Shown: positions 16,871 through 25,061 of the stretch, one piece after another
How positions within the stretch are numbered: the stretch's first letter is position 1
Layout: each line of letters starts with the position of its first letter
Assembly: GCF_011601265.1 (NCBI RefSeq)
Contig: NZ_JAAOLX010000007.1
Coordinates: 186,001 to 250,000 of the forward strand
Origin: Iodobacter violaceini
GTDB lineage: Bacteria; Pseudomonadota; Gammaproteobacteria; Burkholderiales; Chitinibacteraceae
Direction: 5' to 3'
Length of the DNA: 64,000 nt
The notes under the pieces: generated by a model
Database searches by the model: none
Told to the model about the DNA's origin: nothing
The model's input: the letters and a program-made list of their open reading frames with translations, nothing else
Position numbers and translations under genes: made by a program

Positions 16871-17311
16871 TCACAGCGCTTTTTTGAAAAACACCACCCG
16901 CTCAGTTTCATTAAAACCGAGTGATTGATGCATGGCATGGCTCTGGGTGTTGTCTATTGCCGCATCAGAGGCAAATTCCTTGCAGCCATGCTCTTTGGCC
17001 CATTGCTCGGCGGCGGCAACCAGCTTGCCCGCGATGCCCCGCCGTCTTGCGATGGGCTCAACATAAATGCCTTCAAGAAAAGCCACCGGCGAGGACTCCG
17101 TGCCATTTACATAATCACCCCGCACGGCCAGCTCAATAAACCCAAGCGCCTTGCCTGATTGATCGTATTCCACAAATTGGGCAAAACGCTGCGGCGAAGC
17201 TAAAAACAACGCCATTTCTGCCAAGTGCTCAGCGCTTGAGCTATCAGGCCAAAGCGCTGCCCGAAGATCAAGCCAGCCCGGCTGATTAAGAGATTTACAG
17301 GGAGTGATCAT
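16871..17311 (-). CDS. AAC(6')-type aminoglycoside N-acetyltransferase-like GNAT
   Basis: From ATG 17311 the product is 146 aa, the usual AAC(6')-I length. The sequence tracks that family closely: 'LRAALWPDSSSAEHLAEM', 'FVEYDQSGKALGFIELAVR', 'DYVNGTESSPVAFLEGIYV', acetyl-CoA loop 'RRRGIAGKLV', 'AEQWAKEHGCKEFASDAA', and C-terminal 'MHQSLGFNETERVVFFKK'. AAC(6') enzymes acetylate the 6'-amino group of aminoglycosides such as tobramycin and amikacin. Many environmental proteobacteria carry chromosomal, often silent versions, so resistance is only a possibility. No mobile element flanks it; a further 26 in-frame codons upstream are not needed. Confidence 0.88.
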   Translation of the reverse strand: MITPCKSLNQPGWLDLRAALWPDSSSAEHLAEMALFLASPQRFAQFVEYDQSGKALGFIELAVRGDYVNGTESSPVAFLEGIYVEPIARRRGIAGKLVAAAEQWAKEHGCKEFASDAAIDNTQSHAMHQSLGFNETERVVFFKKAL

Positions 17312-17409
17312 TTCAATACCTGATGCAGTGTGCTGATAAGCGTTTAATCCTAGCCCTATTAGTTCATTGCAAGGATAGTGATTGCCCAATAAGTCAGTTT
17401 AAACTGATA

Positions 17410-17892
17410 TCAGGCATTTTTTTGGTAACGCACGATGTGCATTCCATCCTTAATAAAATCAATTTTCCCGGTTTTCTTGTAGCCTAATTTTTCATATAAA
17501 TAGCAGTTTCCGGCTTCTTCCAGAATAGTATCAAGCTGCCATCCATTTCTTGGCTTGTATTTGCTTTCGATAATTTCAAATACCTTCTGTGAAATGCCCT
17601 TATTTCTGTATTCTGGCAAAATAAAAACCGGAGAAATACGGCATATCTCTTCCTTAATATTCTTTTGTATTCTGATTGCACCTGCAAGGACAGTGCCAAA
17701 ATAGATAAGGAAGTATGTAGAATTAGCCTGAGTCATTCTGGCTATAAATCTTTCTATAGGTTCTGCGCCAGGGCTCAATTCAAAATCTTGATACCGATCC
17801 AAAAGATCCTTAAATGATACCAATTGCATTTGATGAATTATTTGAGCATCGGCAAGTGTTGCTTCAACTATGTGAACCGTATTTTCATCCAT
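17410..17892 (-). CDS. GNAT family N-acetyltransferase
   Basis: 160 aa from ATG 17892, preceded by GGGAG. The GNAT fold is supported by 'IVEATLADAQIIHQMQLVSF' at the start, strand 'YFLIYFGTVLAGAIRI', the acetyl-CoA loop 'ILPEYRNKGISQKVFE' (R/Q-x-x-G-x-G/A variant) and 'CYLYEKLGYKKTGK'. The substrate is unknown. Base composition is more AT-rich than the neighbouring AAC(6') gene, hinting at separate origin. About 100 bases separate the two, and it lies downstream of a 64-bp repeat copy. Confidence 0.85.
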   Translation of the reverse strand: MDENTVHIVEATLADAQIIHQMQLVSFKDLLDRYQDFELSPGAEPIERFIARMTQANSTYFLIYFGTVLAGAIRIQKNIKEEICRISPVFILPEYRNKGISQKVFEIIESKYKPRNGWQLDTILEEAGNCYLYEKLGYKKTGKIDFIKDGMHIVRYQKNA

Positions 17893-17941
17893 TATGTTTC
17901 TACTCCCTCGCACAAAGGGGCGGTCTGGCAAATGCACAAGC

Positions 17942-18005
17942 AGCACGTAGGCTGGGCAAGCTTTATCTGCCCAACGAGTTGCGGTACGTAATTAGATTGT
18001 TGGGC
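17942..18005. repeat. 64-bp dispersed repeat, left copy
   Basis: Begins AGCACGTAGG and ends ATTGTTGGGC; contains the hairpin TTGGGCA..TGCCCAA type. It matches 18913-18976 with 4 differences in 64 bases. The two copies lie in direct orientation on either side of the gene at 18123-18836. Confidence 0.8.
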
Positions 18006-18122
18006 TGATATAACTCTTGAACGCACCGCGCGAAATCGCAAAAAACACCACGGAAGACTCCTAACGTGGAGCTAACCAACAAGTAACGGTCAGAACAACC
18101 TTAAATCCTACTCTGACCCCAG

Positions 18123-18836
18123 TTATTCAAAGGTAGCATTTGGATTATTTGGATCCGCCCCTGGAAAATCAGGTGGCACATTCATTTCAATAATTTGTTC
18201 ACCAGCAGCAGTCCTTGACGCTATCAATATTCCAGCCTCAGTTTTGATTACTCGTAACTGTTGCATCAATCCCAGAGAGCGGGTTTGGATGAATATGTTT
18301 ATGTTAAGTCGTTGTCGCTCTGAGAGATCAAAGTGATAAGCCCCCATGACGATTTTGCTTGGATACAAACTTGCGCGTGAGAAGCGGTAACGAGTCCATA
18401 ACTTTCCTTTATCTGGATCAATGGGTTCATCAAGATCAATGACTTCAGCATGAACATCAAAGACTGGATAGGTTGACTTATTTATCAGTCCCAACTCAAG
18501 CGCATTGTTGCCGGTCAGCATCGGAATGAAGTATGCAACGCTGTTTGCACCAGTGGTGTAGCCGAAGAAGTCCTGGGTGTGCTTCTCTAGTCTAGAAACC
18601 AATGTCTCAACTCGACCTTCGATGCTAATTAGGTTTCGTTCGACCTGAGCTTGCTTCTGAACACGAAAGAATTGCCCAGTTGCCCAACTAACGAGGAAGA
18701 ATGTAGGAGCGAATACATTCAAGATAGTCTTGAATTCCCAAGGCGCACTGGATGTTTGGACGTTGTAAATTGTCCAGACGATAGCGATGGCAGCTGGAAA
18801 CCAGAATTCCTTCAGCAAGCGGATCACAATATTCAT
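18123..18836 (-). CDS. Hypothetical membrane-anchored protein (237 aa)
   Basis: The N-terminus has two hydrophobic segments, about residues 12-28 ('FWFPAAIAIVWTIYNV') and 38-55 ('ILNVFAPTFFLVSWAT'), then a short predicted coiled coil ('ERNLISIEGRVETLVSRLE') and a soluble beta-rich C-terminal domain ('TGNNALELGLINKSTYPVFD', 'SKIVMGAYHFDLSE', 'IIEMNVPPDFPGADP'). I recognise no family. It is flanked by near-identical 64-bp direct repeats, which suggests it arrived or was copied as a unit. Confidence 0.7.
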   Translation of the reverse strand: MNIVIRLLKEFWFPAAIAIVWTIYNVQTSSAPWEFKTILNVFAPTFFLVSWATGQFFRVQKQAQVERNLISIEGRVETLVSRLEKHTQDFFGYTTGANSVAYFIPMLTGNNALELGLINKSTYPVFDVHAEVIDLDEPIDPDKGKLWTRYRFSRASLYPSKIVMGAYHFDLSERQRLNINIFIQTRSLGLMQQLRVIKTEAGILIASRTAAGEQIIEMNVPPDFPGADPNNPNATFE

Positions 18837-18868
18837 GTGGGACCTAACGTCAAAATTAAACAGCTAGC

Positions 18869-18907
18869 CCTGTAGGGCGGGTTAGCCGCAGGCGTAACCA
18901 GCTTTAC
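18869..18907. repeat. Short repeat 'tgtAGGGCGggTTAGCCGCaggcGTAACC'
   Basis: Lies about 35 bases upstream of the membrane-protein gene start. Closely similar to segments at 13217-13255 and 19372-19412. Confidence 0.55.
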
Positions 18908-18912
18908 GGCTT

Positions 18913-19006
18913 AGCACGTAGGTTGGGCAAGCTTTACCTGCCCAACGAGTTGCGGTGCGTCATTAGATTGTTGGGCAGAAAAAACGTTTGCCCAACCTAC
19001 CGTGCT
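18913..19006. repeat. 94-bp element with terminal inverted repeats, includes right 64-bp copy
   Basis: The left end AGCACGTAGGTTGGGCAA and right end TTGCCCAACCTACCGTGCT (18988-19006) are inverted with a single extra base, giving a MITE-like outline. The first 64 bases match 17942-18005 at 60 of 64 positions; the left copy lacks the right terminal repeat. No transposase is visible. Confidence 0.7.
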
Positions 19007-19055
19007 GCCCCCGGTTATAAATTGGGGATTCTCAAGCGCCAAAATGTGAACGAAT

Positions 19056-19334
19056 TTATTTTTCTTCTTCGCGCCACAATGTTTTTTTGCATTTAGTACA
19101 CATCAGCTTTCTGCGGAAATCAGAAATTCGAATTAAACCAGTATCGAGTTGCTCTGTGTGGCCGCATTTTGAGCATGAAATCTTTTCGCCATGTTTTGCA
19201 GTTGGATTTTTAGCTAAGTATTCATCCAGCGTCGGAAGACGCTCCCAATCTTTTTGGGCAGACGGCATGTACATTGTGTAATAAAAGATCGCAGCAAATA
19301 AAAGCAGTGGCGCAATGATGTAGATGATGGTCAT
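19056..19334 (-). CDS. Small membrane-anchored zinc-ribbon protein (92 aa)
   Basis: One N-terminal membrane helix (about residues 3-20, 'IIYIIAPLLLFAAIFYY') is followed by a cytoplasmic region with two CxxC knuckles, 'ISCSKCGHTEQ' and 'KLMCTKCKKTLW', about 25 residues apart. This forms a treble-clef or zinc-ribbon module. Function unknown; perhaps an accessory membrane protein binding metal or nucleic acid. Starts at ATG 19334, with one of the short GTTAGCCGC-type repeats upstream. Confidence 0.75.
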   Translation of the reverse strand: MTIIYIIAPLLLFAAIFYYTMYMPSAQKDWERLPTLDEYLAKNPTAKHGEKISCSKCGHTEQLDTGLIRISDFRRKLMCTKCKKTLWREEEK

Positions 19335-19371
19335 TATTTTATATTTCCATACATAGAGTTAAGGAAATCCT

Positions 19372-19412
19372 GAAAAGCGAGTTAGCCGCCGGGGTAACCC
19401 GCTTTACAAGCC
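19372..19412. repeat. Short repeat 'AAGCGagTTAGCCGCcgggGTAACCCGCTTTAC'
   Basis: Third member of the family also found at 13217-13255 and 18869-18907, here about 40 bases upstream of the zinc-ribbon gene. The two halves can pair as GCGRGTTA/TAACCCGC. Confidence 0.55.
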
Positions 19413-19590
19413 GGGTGATAAAAGTAAGTTAGCTCAGCGGGATTAATAAAACTAAGCGGCTGGGCATCGCAAGAATAATACAATGCTTAAAATGCCGGCC
19501 CCTATTCAAACGAAGCTTGCACAATATTCGCACAACCCAAAACCAAGCCACCAAAACAGAATAATATCAGCAAATAGTAAGCATTATTTA

Positions 19591-21210
19591 TTATTTCTTA
19601 CGCCAAACACTAAACTCCTCGTCCTTATCAGTCGCTCTGGTGGTCTTTTTCAGCAGCGTATATTCCCCAATATTCACAGGCATAGCGCTGCCCTGGATAA
19701 GTAGCTGCGGGCATTCTTTGCCACGGCCTATTTCAAAGCGCTCTACCCGCATGCCGGTGTAGTAGTGGAAGTTGCCTCTTTCGTGCTCGCCTAGCCCAAA
19801 GCTAGCCAGGCACTGGGTTTTATCCAGTTGGCTGGCTAAATCCAGCATCATGGGTTTATAGCTTTTGCTGTAATTTAAGCCGGGCAGCAGCAGGCTGAAG
19901 ACGAGACCATAGCTCATCACCAGCACCGCCAGCCAGCGCACTGCGCCCTGGTGTTTGCTCCATGCTGGCGCGCGCCAGGCCAGGTTCCACACGATGATGG
20001 TGAGTGCCAGCGCAAACAGCACAGCCAGCCAGTTTGGCTTTTCTGCAAAGCCTGGTAAGAAATGCAGCAGGCGCGCTTGCAAGGGCAGGCCGAAGTAGAG
20101 CGCGGCCCAAGCCCACCATAGCAATAGCGCACTGACGGCCACTAAGCACAGGGCGACAAGACCAAGGCGGCGCTCGAAGGCAGCGGGCACGCAGGAGGCT
20201 TGTGCGCCCATCCATACGGCAAAGGCCACCACGGCGGGCACGGCGTAAAGCTCCATCGAGGTTTTAGCCAGCGACAAAATGGTGTAAGTCAGAATACACA
20301 GCAGCGCTGCCGGGGCGGCGTTTTTAAATGCATCAAGGCGCTGCCGGAAAAGCAACACCGGCAAGTAGAGGATCAGCGGAAAAGCGTGCCAGGGCAGGAT
20401 TTTCAGGTAAAAGCCACGCTCGTATTCCGGGCCAAGATTATTCTCGCCTAAGAAACGCCCAAGATTATTCACCCAAAACCAGGTATGAAATAACTCCGGC
20501 GAGGCCAGCCATAAGCGCCAGGGCCAGATTAGCCACCAAGGCAAAGCAGCCAGCAGAGCGATACTCAGCGTGAGTAAATAGGCTTTGTGACGGAAAGTGC
20601 GATCAAAAACCGGCAGCAGCAGAGCAGCCAAACCCAGGCAACCCGGGCCTAACAGGCCCTTGGTTAAGAAAGCCATGCCCCAAGCCGTACCCATCAAAAT
20701 ACCACTGAAGAGTGGCCGCTGCGGGAAGACAGAAAAGGCATAAAGGGCTAAGGCAAAGCTGGCAAATAAGGCGCTATCGGTGAGGATATGATGGCCGTTA
20801 CCGACCAGGCCCAGCGTGCCTGCCAGCAAAATGGCGGTAAGCCATGCAGCTTGCGTGGGGTGATTACTGCGGCTGCGGGCAGCAAACTGCCCTGCTGCCA
20901 TTGCAGCAAAGATCAAAGTCAGTGCGATATAAAATGCGGCAGCCAACCTTGCCGCCGCGTGCACGGGCAGAAAGGGGAGCAAATACTTGGCAAAGGCTGC
21001 GGCCGTCCAAAAAAACAGCGGCGGTTTTTCCATAAACGGCTCGCCAGACAGCAGCGGCACCAGCCAGTTATCCCGCAAGGTGTATTCATAAACCAAGCCC
21101 AGAATATAGCTTTCATCCGGCTTCCAGGGGTCGTGCGGGGCGAACGAGGGCCAGAACCACAGTGCCAGCAAAACAAAACAAGCCCACTTCCAGTCTATCT
21201 TTACATTCAT
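19591..21210 (-). CDS. ArnT-like glycosyltransferase family 39 membrane protein
   Basis: 539 aa, about 11-12 membrane helices and a C-terminal periplasmic domain. The GT39/ArnT signature is clear: an acidic pair in the first periplasmic loop ('HDPWKPDESY'), then 'LVPLLSGEPFMEKPPLFFW' and 'FLTKGLLGPG'. ArnT transfers aminoarabinose from undecaprenyl phosphate to lipid A; related enzymes use other lipid-linked sugars, so the sugar and acceptor remain open. No arn operon is nearby. The start overlaps the ubiX stop by 4 bases (ATGA), so the two are translationally coupled. Confidence 0.88.
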   Translation of the reverse strand: MNVKIDWKWACFVLLALWFWPSFAPHDPWKPDESYILGLVYEYTLRDNWLVPLLSGEPFMEKPPLFFWTAAAFAKYLLPFLPVHAAARLAAAFYIALTLIFAAMAAGQFAARSRSNHPTQAAWLTAILLAGTLGLVGNGHHILTDSALFASFALALYAFSVFPQRPLFSGILMGTAWGMAFLTKGLLGPGCLGLAALLLPVFDRTFRHKAYLLTLSIALLAALPWWLIWPWRLWLASPELFHTWFWVNNLGRFLGENNLGPEYERGFYLKILPWHAFPLILYLPVLLFRQRLDAFKNAAPAALLCILTYTILSLAKTSMELYAVPAVVAFAVWMGAQASCVPAAFERRLGLVALCLVAVSALLLWWAWAALYFGLPLQARLLHFLPGFAEKPNWLAVLFALALTIIVWNLAWRAPAWSKHQGAVRWLAVLVMSYGLVFSLLLPGLNYSKSYKPMMLDLASQLDKTQCLASFGLGEHERGNFHYYTGMRVERFEIGRGKECPQLLIQGSAMPVNIGEYTLLKKTTRATDKDEEFSVWRKK

Positions 21211-21815
21211 CCCTTATCCCCCCAGCGCTGCATCAGCTGATGCGGAATCTGGAACTGATCTAAAATCCTTGCCACCACAAAATCAACTAAATCGGCAATG
21301 GTTTTAGGGTGGTGATAAAAGCCCGGATTAGGCGGCAGAATCACCACGCCCAGCCTGGCCAGCTTGAGCATATTCTCCAGATGCAGCACCGAAAAAGGTG
21401 CTTCACGTGGAACAACCACCAGTTTTTTGCCTTCTTTAATCATCACATCCGCAGCGCGCTCTAATAAATTATCCGAAGCACCCACCGCAATGGCCGATAA
21501 AGCGCCCATGGTGCAGGGGCAAACAATCATGCCGTCGCCGGGGTTAGAGCCCGATGCCATCGGGGCAAACCATTCCTGCTGGCCAAAAACCTGCAACTGC
21601 GCTTCGTCAGTAACGCCATAGCGCTGGCGAAAAAGCACTGCCAGATCGGCCGCGCGTGAAGGCCAGGTTTCATCCAGCTCTTGCTTAGCCACAATTTGCG
21701 CCGCCTGGGTATAGAGCACATGCACAGTACAACCCGCCGCCAGCAGGCATTCCAGCGTGCGCAAGCCATAAGGCAGGCCGGATGCGCCGGTAAAAGCCAA
21801 TGTTATTGTTTTCAT
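21207..21815 (-). CDS. ubiX: Flavin prenyltransferase UbiX
   Basis: 202 aa from ATG 21815. UbiX joins a dimethylallyl group to FMN to make the prenylated FMN cofactor used by the UbiD decarboxylase in ubiquinone synthesis. Family words: 'TLAFTGASGLPYGLRTLE', 'MASGSNPGDGMIVCPCTMGALSAIAVGASDNLLERAADV' (in pieces), 'KKLVVVPREAPFSVLHLENML' and 'PPNPGFYHHPKTI'. Unusual feature: it is the first gene of a unit with the GT39 enzyme; ubiD is not in the window. Confidence 0.95.
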   Translation of the reverse strand: MKTITLAFTGASGLPYGLRTLECLLAAGCTVHVLYTQAAQIVAKQELDETWPSRAADLAVLFRQRYGVTDEAQLQVFGQQEWFAPMASGSNPGDGMIVCPCTMGALSAIAVGASDNLLERAADVMIKEGKKLVVVPREAPFSVLHLENMLKLARLGVVILPPNPGFYHHPKTIADLVDFVVARILDQFQIPHQLMQRWGDKG

Positions 21816-22345
21816 TTGAAGCCTATTAAAACGATGTAACACCTAAAGGTCTGTTGATACAGACTCAGAGTCAAAAACAGAAAGTGAAGAGAATTTAATC
21901 AATGGATACTTATAACACTTGAGTATTGCTGTAGGACGGGAGTAACCCGCCGTTTTCCGAATATTACAGACATAAATCTGGCGGATTTCACACCATATGT
22001 GCCAACCGCTTTTTTTTCATCAGCAAACAACGAAAAAAAATTATATCCACGCTCTTGGCACAGGGCTTTTACCCTCCCCTGAAAACACGCCGAGCGAGGA
22101 ACAAGCGGGGTGGAGAAGTCGTCAATTCGTGTTTGAGCGAAGCGAGTTGACACAACGCCACTGTCCGCAGCGAGGAGATGTCGTGTTTTAGGGGCGGCCT
22201 TCTTTCGCTTCCTTTCTTGGCCGCGCAAGAAAGGAAGGTCCAGCGGGACGCCCGCACCTAAACCAACGTGCCGAAGGCACTTAAAAGATCTCTTACTTTA
22301 CCTAGAGCGTAAGAGATTTAACCGCCCTAATTTCTATGAACATCT
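21816..22345. other. 530-base gene-free stretch with dispersed repeat copy B
   Basis: No gene is supported between the Gx transporter stop and ubiX start. The stretch contains copy B of the structured repeat (22076-22281) and a short 'gtaggacgggagtaacccgcc' repeat near 21931-21952. Confidence 0.65.
22076..22281 (-). repeat. Dispersed structured repeat, copy B (inverted relative to copy A)
   Basis: Reading the minus strand gives AGTGCCTTCGGCAC, 'ggtgcgggcgtcccgctggacc', the CCTTCCTTTCTTG/CCAAGAAAGGAAGC hairpin, a variable middle containing 'cgcttcgctcaaacac', and 'ccccgcttgttcctcgctcggcgtgttt' in the same order as 8444-8667. The outer parts are close to identical; the middle differs in sequence and length (about 206 against 224 bases overall). 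Confidence 0.75.
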
Positions 22346-22870
22346 TCACTCATCCGCCAGCAACTTCGCTGCAATCACCCCATTTACCACACCAAATACC
22401 AGTGCCGCAGCTGCAAACAAGGGCACTAAATGGATGATGCCATTGTGTGGAATCAGCCACAGCCTGGCTAATAACAGCTGCCCGGCCATATGGGCAAAGG
22501 CGGCGGCAAGGGAATGCGAAACTGGCCCGAACCAGCGCCGGGGTAAATTATTTGCTGCCGCTAGGGCCAGCAGGCTGCATAAGCCACCCATCAGGCTCAT
22601 GGCAAAGCCAGGGGATAAAAAACCGCCCAGCACAATACCACTGCCAAGGATTCTAAGCATGGAAATCCATGCGGCGTCTGTCCAGCCAAAGCGCCAGAGT
22701 GCAATCAGGGTAATGATATTAGCCAGCCCCGGCTTGATGCCCGGTATGGGCGAGGGAATGCCAGCCTCCAGCACCGACAGCGCAATCGCCAGCGCGGCAT
22801 AGCGGGCAATACGCACATCGTCGGGGCTTGGCTTGATGCGGATTTCAGTAACTGAGGCTGTCGATTTCAT
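22346..22870 (-). CDS. Gx transporter family membrane protein
   Basis: 174 aa, mostly hydrophobic, with the family phrase 'ARYAALAIALSVLEAGIPSP', 'GIKPGLANIITLIALWRFG', 'MLRILGSGIVLGGFLSPGF' and 'GFAMSLMGGLCSLLALA'. The Gx transporter family (once called heptaprenyl diphosphate synthase component I) resembles ECF-type substrate-binding S components; the substrate is unknown. Its start overlaps the NusG-II-domain gene by 26 bases. In other bacteria these two genes neighbour FMN-transferase or electron-transport genes, so a flavin- or quinone-related role is possible. Confidence 0.88.
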   Translation of the reverse strand: MKSTASVTEIRIKPSPDDVRIARYAALAIALSVLEAGIPSPIPGIKPGLANIITLIALWRFGWTDAAWISMLRILGSGIVLGGFLSPGFAMSLMGGLCSLLALAAANNLPRRWFGPVSHSLAAAFAHMAGQLLLARLWLIPHNGIIHLVPLFAAAALVFGVVNGVIAAKLLADE

Positions 22871-23204
22871 AAGGGCGCGAGCCTAAAAGCTCGATGCTGA
22901 TCCGGTTAGGCAGGCAAATCGCCATCTGGCCAGCCTGATCCAGCCAGCCCATGCGCACACAATACTGGCGCGGGCTGGGATCACTGCTAATCCGCACCCG
23001 GCCCGATTTCACTTCTACTGAAGTCAGCCCCAGGGGGCCTGCCACCTGCAAGGTGCGCTCTGCGTTCAGATCCAGCTCGGCAAAAACTTTGCCTGCCTGA
23101 TAGATACGTACCCGCGTGGCACTATCCTGCCGCCAGCTCCAAAAGCCCAGATACACCACAAAAGCCAGCGCCACGATGGCAAACGGCCAGTCACCTGGCC
23201 GCAT
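22845..23204 (-). CDS. NusG domain II-containing protein
   Basis: 119 aa from ATG 23204: a short N-terminus 'MRPGDWPFAIVALAFVVYLG' forming one membrane helix, then a small extracytoplasmic beta domain of the NusG_II type ('RVRIYQAGKVFAELDLNAE', 'GPLGLTSVEVKSGRVRI', 'YCVRMGWLDQAGQMAICLPNRI'). The family is a membrane-anchored beta barrel of unknown role, not a transcription factor. The start is chosen for homology to members beginning 'MRPGDW' and for GAAGGG upstream; an ATG at 23279 would overlap rapZ. Forms an operon with the Gx transporter. Confidence 0.85.
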   Translation of the reverse strand: MRPGDWPFAIVALAFVVYLGFWSWRQDSATRVRIYQAGKVFAELDLNAERTLQVAGPLGLTSVEVKSGRVRISSDPSPRQYCVRMGWLDQAGQMAICLPNRISIELLGSRPYEIDSLSY

Positions 23205-23271
23205 TACTTGATTATCCCTTCTCCCCCTGCCGTCTGAGGGGCGTGAGGGAACACCTGCGGTGCTTTTGGTT

Positions 23272-24120
23272 TCAGGCATGCTGCTCACGGTGTCTGAGCA
23301 AGACCTGCCTGTGTGCTGCAAAGTGTTTGGCTAATTGCTCTGCCAGATACACCGAGCGATGCTGGCCGCCGGTGCAGCCAATCGCTACCGTGATATAGCT
23401 GCGGTTATCAGCGTCAAATTCTGGCAACCATGATTCCATAAAGGTTTTGATCTGGGCGAGAAAACGCTCTACCACGGCTTGCCGCTCAAGGAAATCCATC
23501 ACCGGCTGATCTTTACCTGTCAGCGGGCGCAAAGCTTTATCGTAATAGGGGTTAGGCAGGCATCGGGCATCAAATACAAAATCCGCATCCATAGGCAGGC
23601 CGTGCTTAAAGCCAAACGATTCAAAAATCACAGTAAGCCTGGAGCGATCCAGCGCTACAAACTGCCTGATCCAGCTGCGCAGCTGATTAGCCGATAAATC
23701 ACTGGTATCAATGCGATGGGCAACGGCAGAGAAATCCGCCAGCATTTCACGCTCTAAAGCAATGGCCTCGCTTACCGTTAATGAATCACCAGAAAGCGGG
23801 TGGCTGCGCCTTGTTTCTGAAAAGCGCTTTACCAGCGTTTCGTTATTCGCTTCCAGAAACAGCATTTGCACTTCCAGCCCAAGCTCCATCAGGGCTTCCA
23901 GATGATTGGGGAAGCTGGCAAAGTTATGGGCGCTGCGTACATCCACTGAAATAGCGACATTGGGATAGCCATCTTCATCCAGCAAAGCCACCGTTTGCGG
24001 CAGCAAGGGTGCTGGCAGATTATCGATGCAAAAATAACCCAAGTCTTCCAAAGCTTTCAGCGCAACGCTTTTTCCGGCTCCTGATAAACCAGACAACAAA
24101 ATAAGCTGCTGGTTACTCAT
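23272..24120 (-). CDS. rapZ: RNase adapter protein RapZ
   Basis: 282 aa. RapZ is an RNA- and nucleotide-binding protein; in E. coli it guides RNase E to the GlmZ small RNA and so controls glucosamine-6-phosphate synthesis. Seen: Walker A '[19 protein letters not shown]', '[14 protein letters not shown]', '[21 protein letters not shown]', '[17 protein letters not shown]' and C-terminal '[17 protein letters not shown]'. Overlaps hprK by 4 bases, giving the classical ptsN-hprK-rapZ unit. Confidence 0.97.
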   Translation of the reverse strand: MSNQQLILLSGLSGAGKSVALKALEDLGYFCIDNLPAPLLPQTVALLDEDGYPNVAISVDVRSAHNFASFPNHLEALMELGLEVQMLFLEANNETLVKRFSETRRSHPLSGDSLTVSEAIALEREMLADFSAVAHRIDTSDLSANQLRSWIRQFVALDRSRLTVIFESFGFKHGLPMDADFVFDARCLPNPYYDKALRPLTGKDQPVMDFLERQAVVERFLAQIKTFMESWLPEFDADNRSYITVAIGCTGGQHRSVYLAEQLAKHFAAHRQVLLRHREQHA

Positions 24121-25061
24121 TCGCCCATCTCCATAAACTTTTGGTGTCTTTCAATAAACTCACGCGTGGAATCTATACCGCGTAATTGCAAAATATAATT
24201 TCTAACCGCAGCTTCAACCAAAACCGCTAAATTTCGACCGGCTGCCACAGGAATCACCAGCTTGCGAATCGGCACGCCCAGAATATCCTGCGTGGCGGCC
24301 TGCATTTGCAATCTGTCCATCGGGGCAACTTTCTCGCCGCCTGCTTTAGCCAGATGCATAATCAGCTTCAGCGTTTTACGCGGCCTGACGGCGGTTTCAC
24401 CGAAAATAGTACGGATATTCAGCACGCCAATCCCACGCACTTCCAGAAAATCTCGCAGCATGGGCGGGCAACGCCCTTCCAGCGTTTCGGGGTTGGTGCG
24501 ATAAACCTCAACCACATCATCAGCCACAAGGCCATGACCGCGTGAAATCAGCTCCAGCGCCAGCTCGCTTTTACCCATAGAGGATTCGCCGGTCAGCAAT
24601 ACACCGACTTCCAGCACATCCAGAAACACCCCGTGCAGATGCGTGGAAACCGCCAGAGCCTTCGAGAGGTAATAGCGCAGTACATCCATCAGATAGGGGG
24701 ATTGCTCAGGAGAGGTGAGCAGCGGTACATGAAAACGCTCGGAGGCTTCGCGCAGGCAATCGCCCACAATCTGCCCGTTGGCCACAATCACCGCCGCCAT
24801 TTCATTTGAAAACAGGCGGGCAAGAGATTCTCTTTGGGCTTCAACGCTAAGCTGCAACAGATAAACCGTTTCTGCCACCCCAAGCACCTGAATGCGGTTG
24901 GGGTGAATAAAATTCAGGTGGCCAACCAGAGATAAAGTCGGTTTTTGCTCCGACGCATCATTAGATAACAGATTATTCGCACCCGATTGCCCTGCTACCC
25001 ATGTGAGCCGCAGTTTTTCGGCGTTATCAATAAAAAGTTGTCTAACTGAAATCTGTGGCAT
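24117..25061 (-). CDS. hprK: HPr kinase/phosphorylase
   Basis: 314 aa. HprK phosphorylates or dephosphorylates the regulatory Ser of the PTS carrier HPr. The Walker A '[18 protein letters not shown]' is at about residues 150-167, and the signature '[19 protein letters not shown]' follows at about 207-225. The N-terminal domain resembles the MurF-type regulatory fold. In betaproteobacteria lacking most sugar PTS permeases it is thought to tie the nitrogen PTS to metabolism. Overlaps ptsN by 20 bases and rapZ by 4. Confidence 0.97.
   Translation of the reverse strand: MPQISVRQLFIDNAEKLRLTWVAGQSGANNLLSNDASEQKPTLSLVGHLNFIHPNRIQVLGVAETVYLLQLSVEAQRESLARLFSNEMAAVIVANGQIVGDCLREASERFHVPLLTSPEQSPYLMDVLRYYLSKALAVSTHLHGVFLDVLEVGVLLTGESSMGKSELALELISRGHGLVADDVVEVYRTNPETLEGRCPPMLRDFLEVRGIGVLNIRTIFGETAVRPRKTLKLIMHLAKAGGEKVAPMDRLQMQAATQDILGVPIRKLVIPVAAGRNLAVLVEAAVRNYILQLRGIDSTREFIERHQKFMEMGE

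Noticed and set aside
17942-18005. Possible integron attC site (GCCCAAC ... GTTGGGC core-like ends)
   Set aside because: The ends fit RYYYAAC/GTTRRRY, but the span is only about 37 bases, the inner boxes pair poorly and differ between copies without compensation, and no integrase is present. A REP-like or MITE repeat explains it better.
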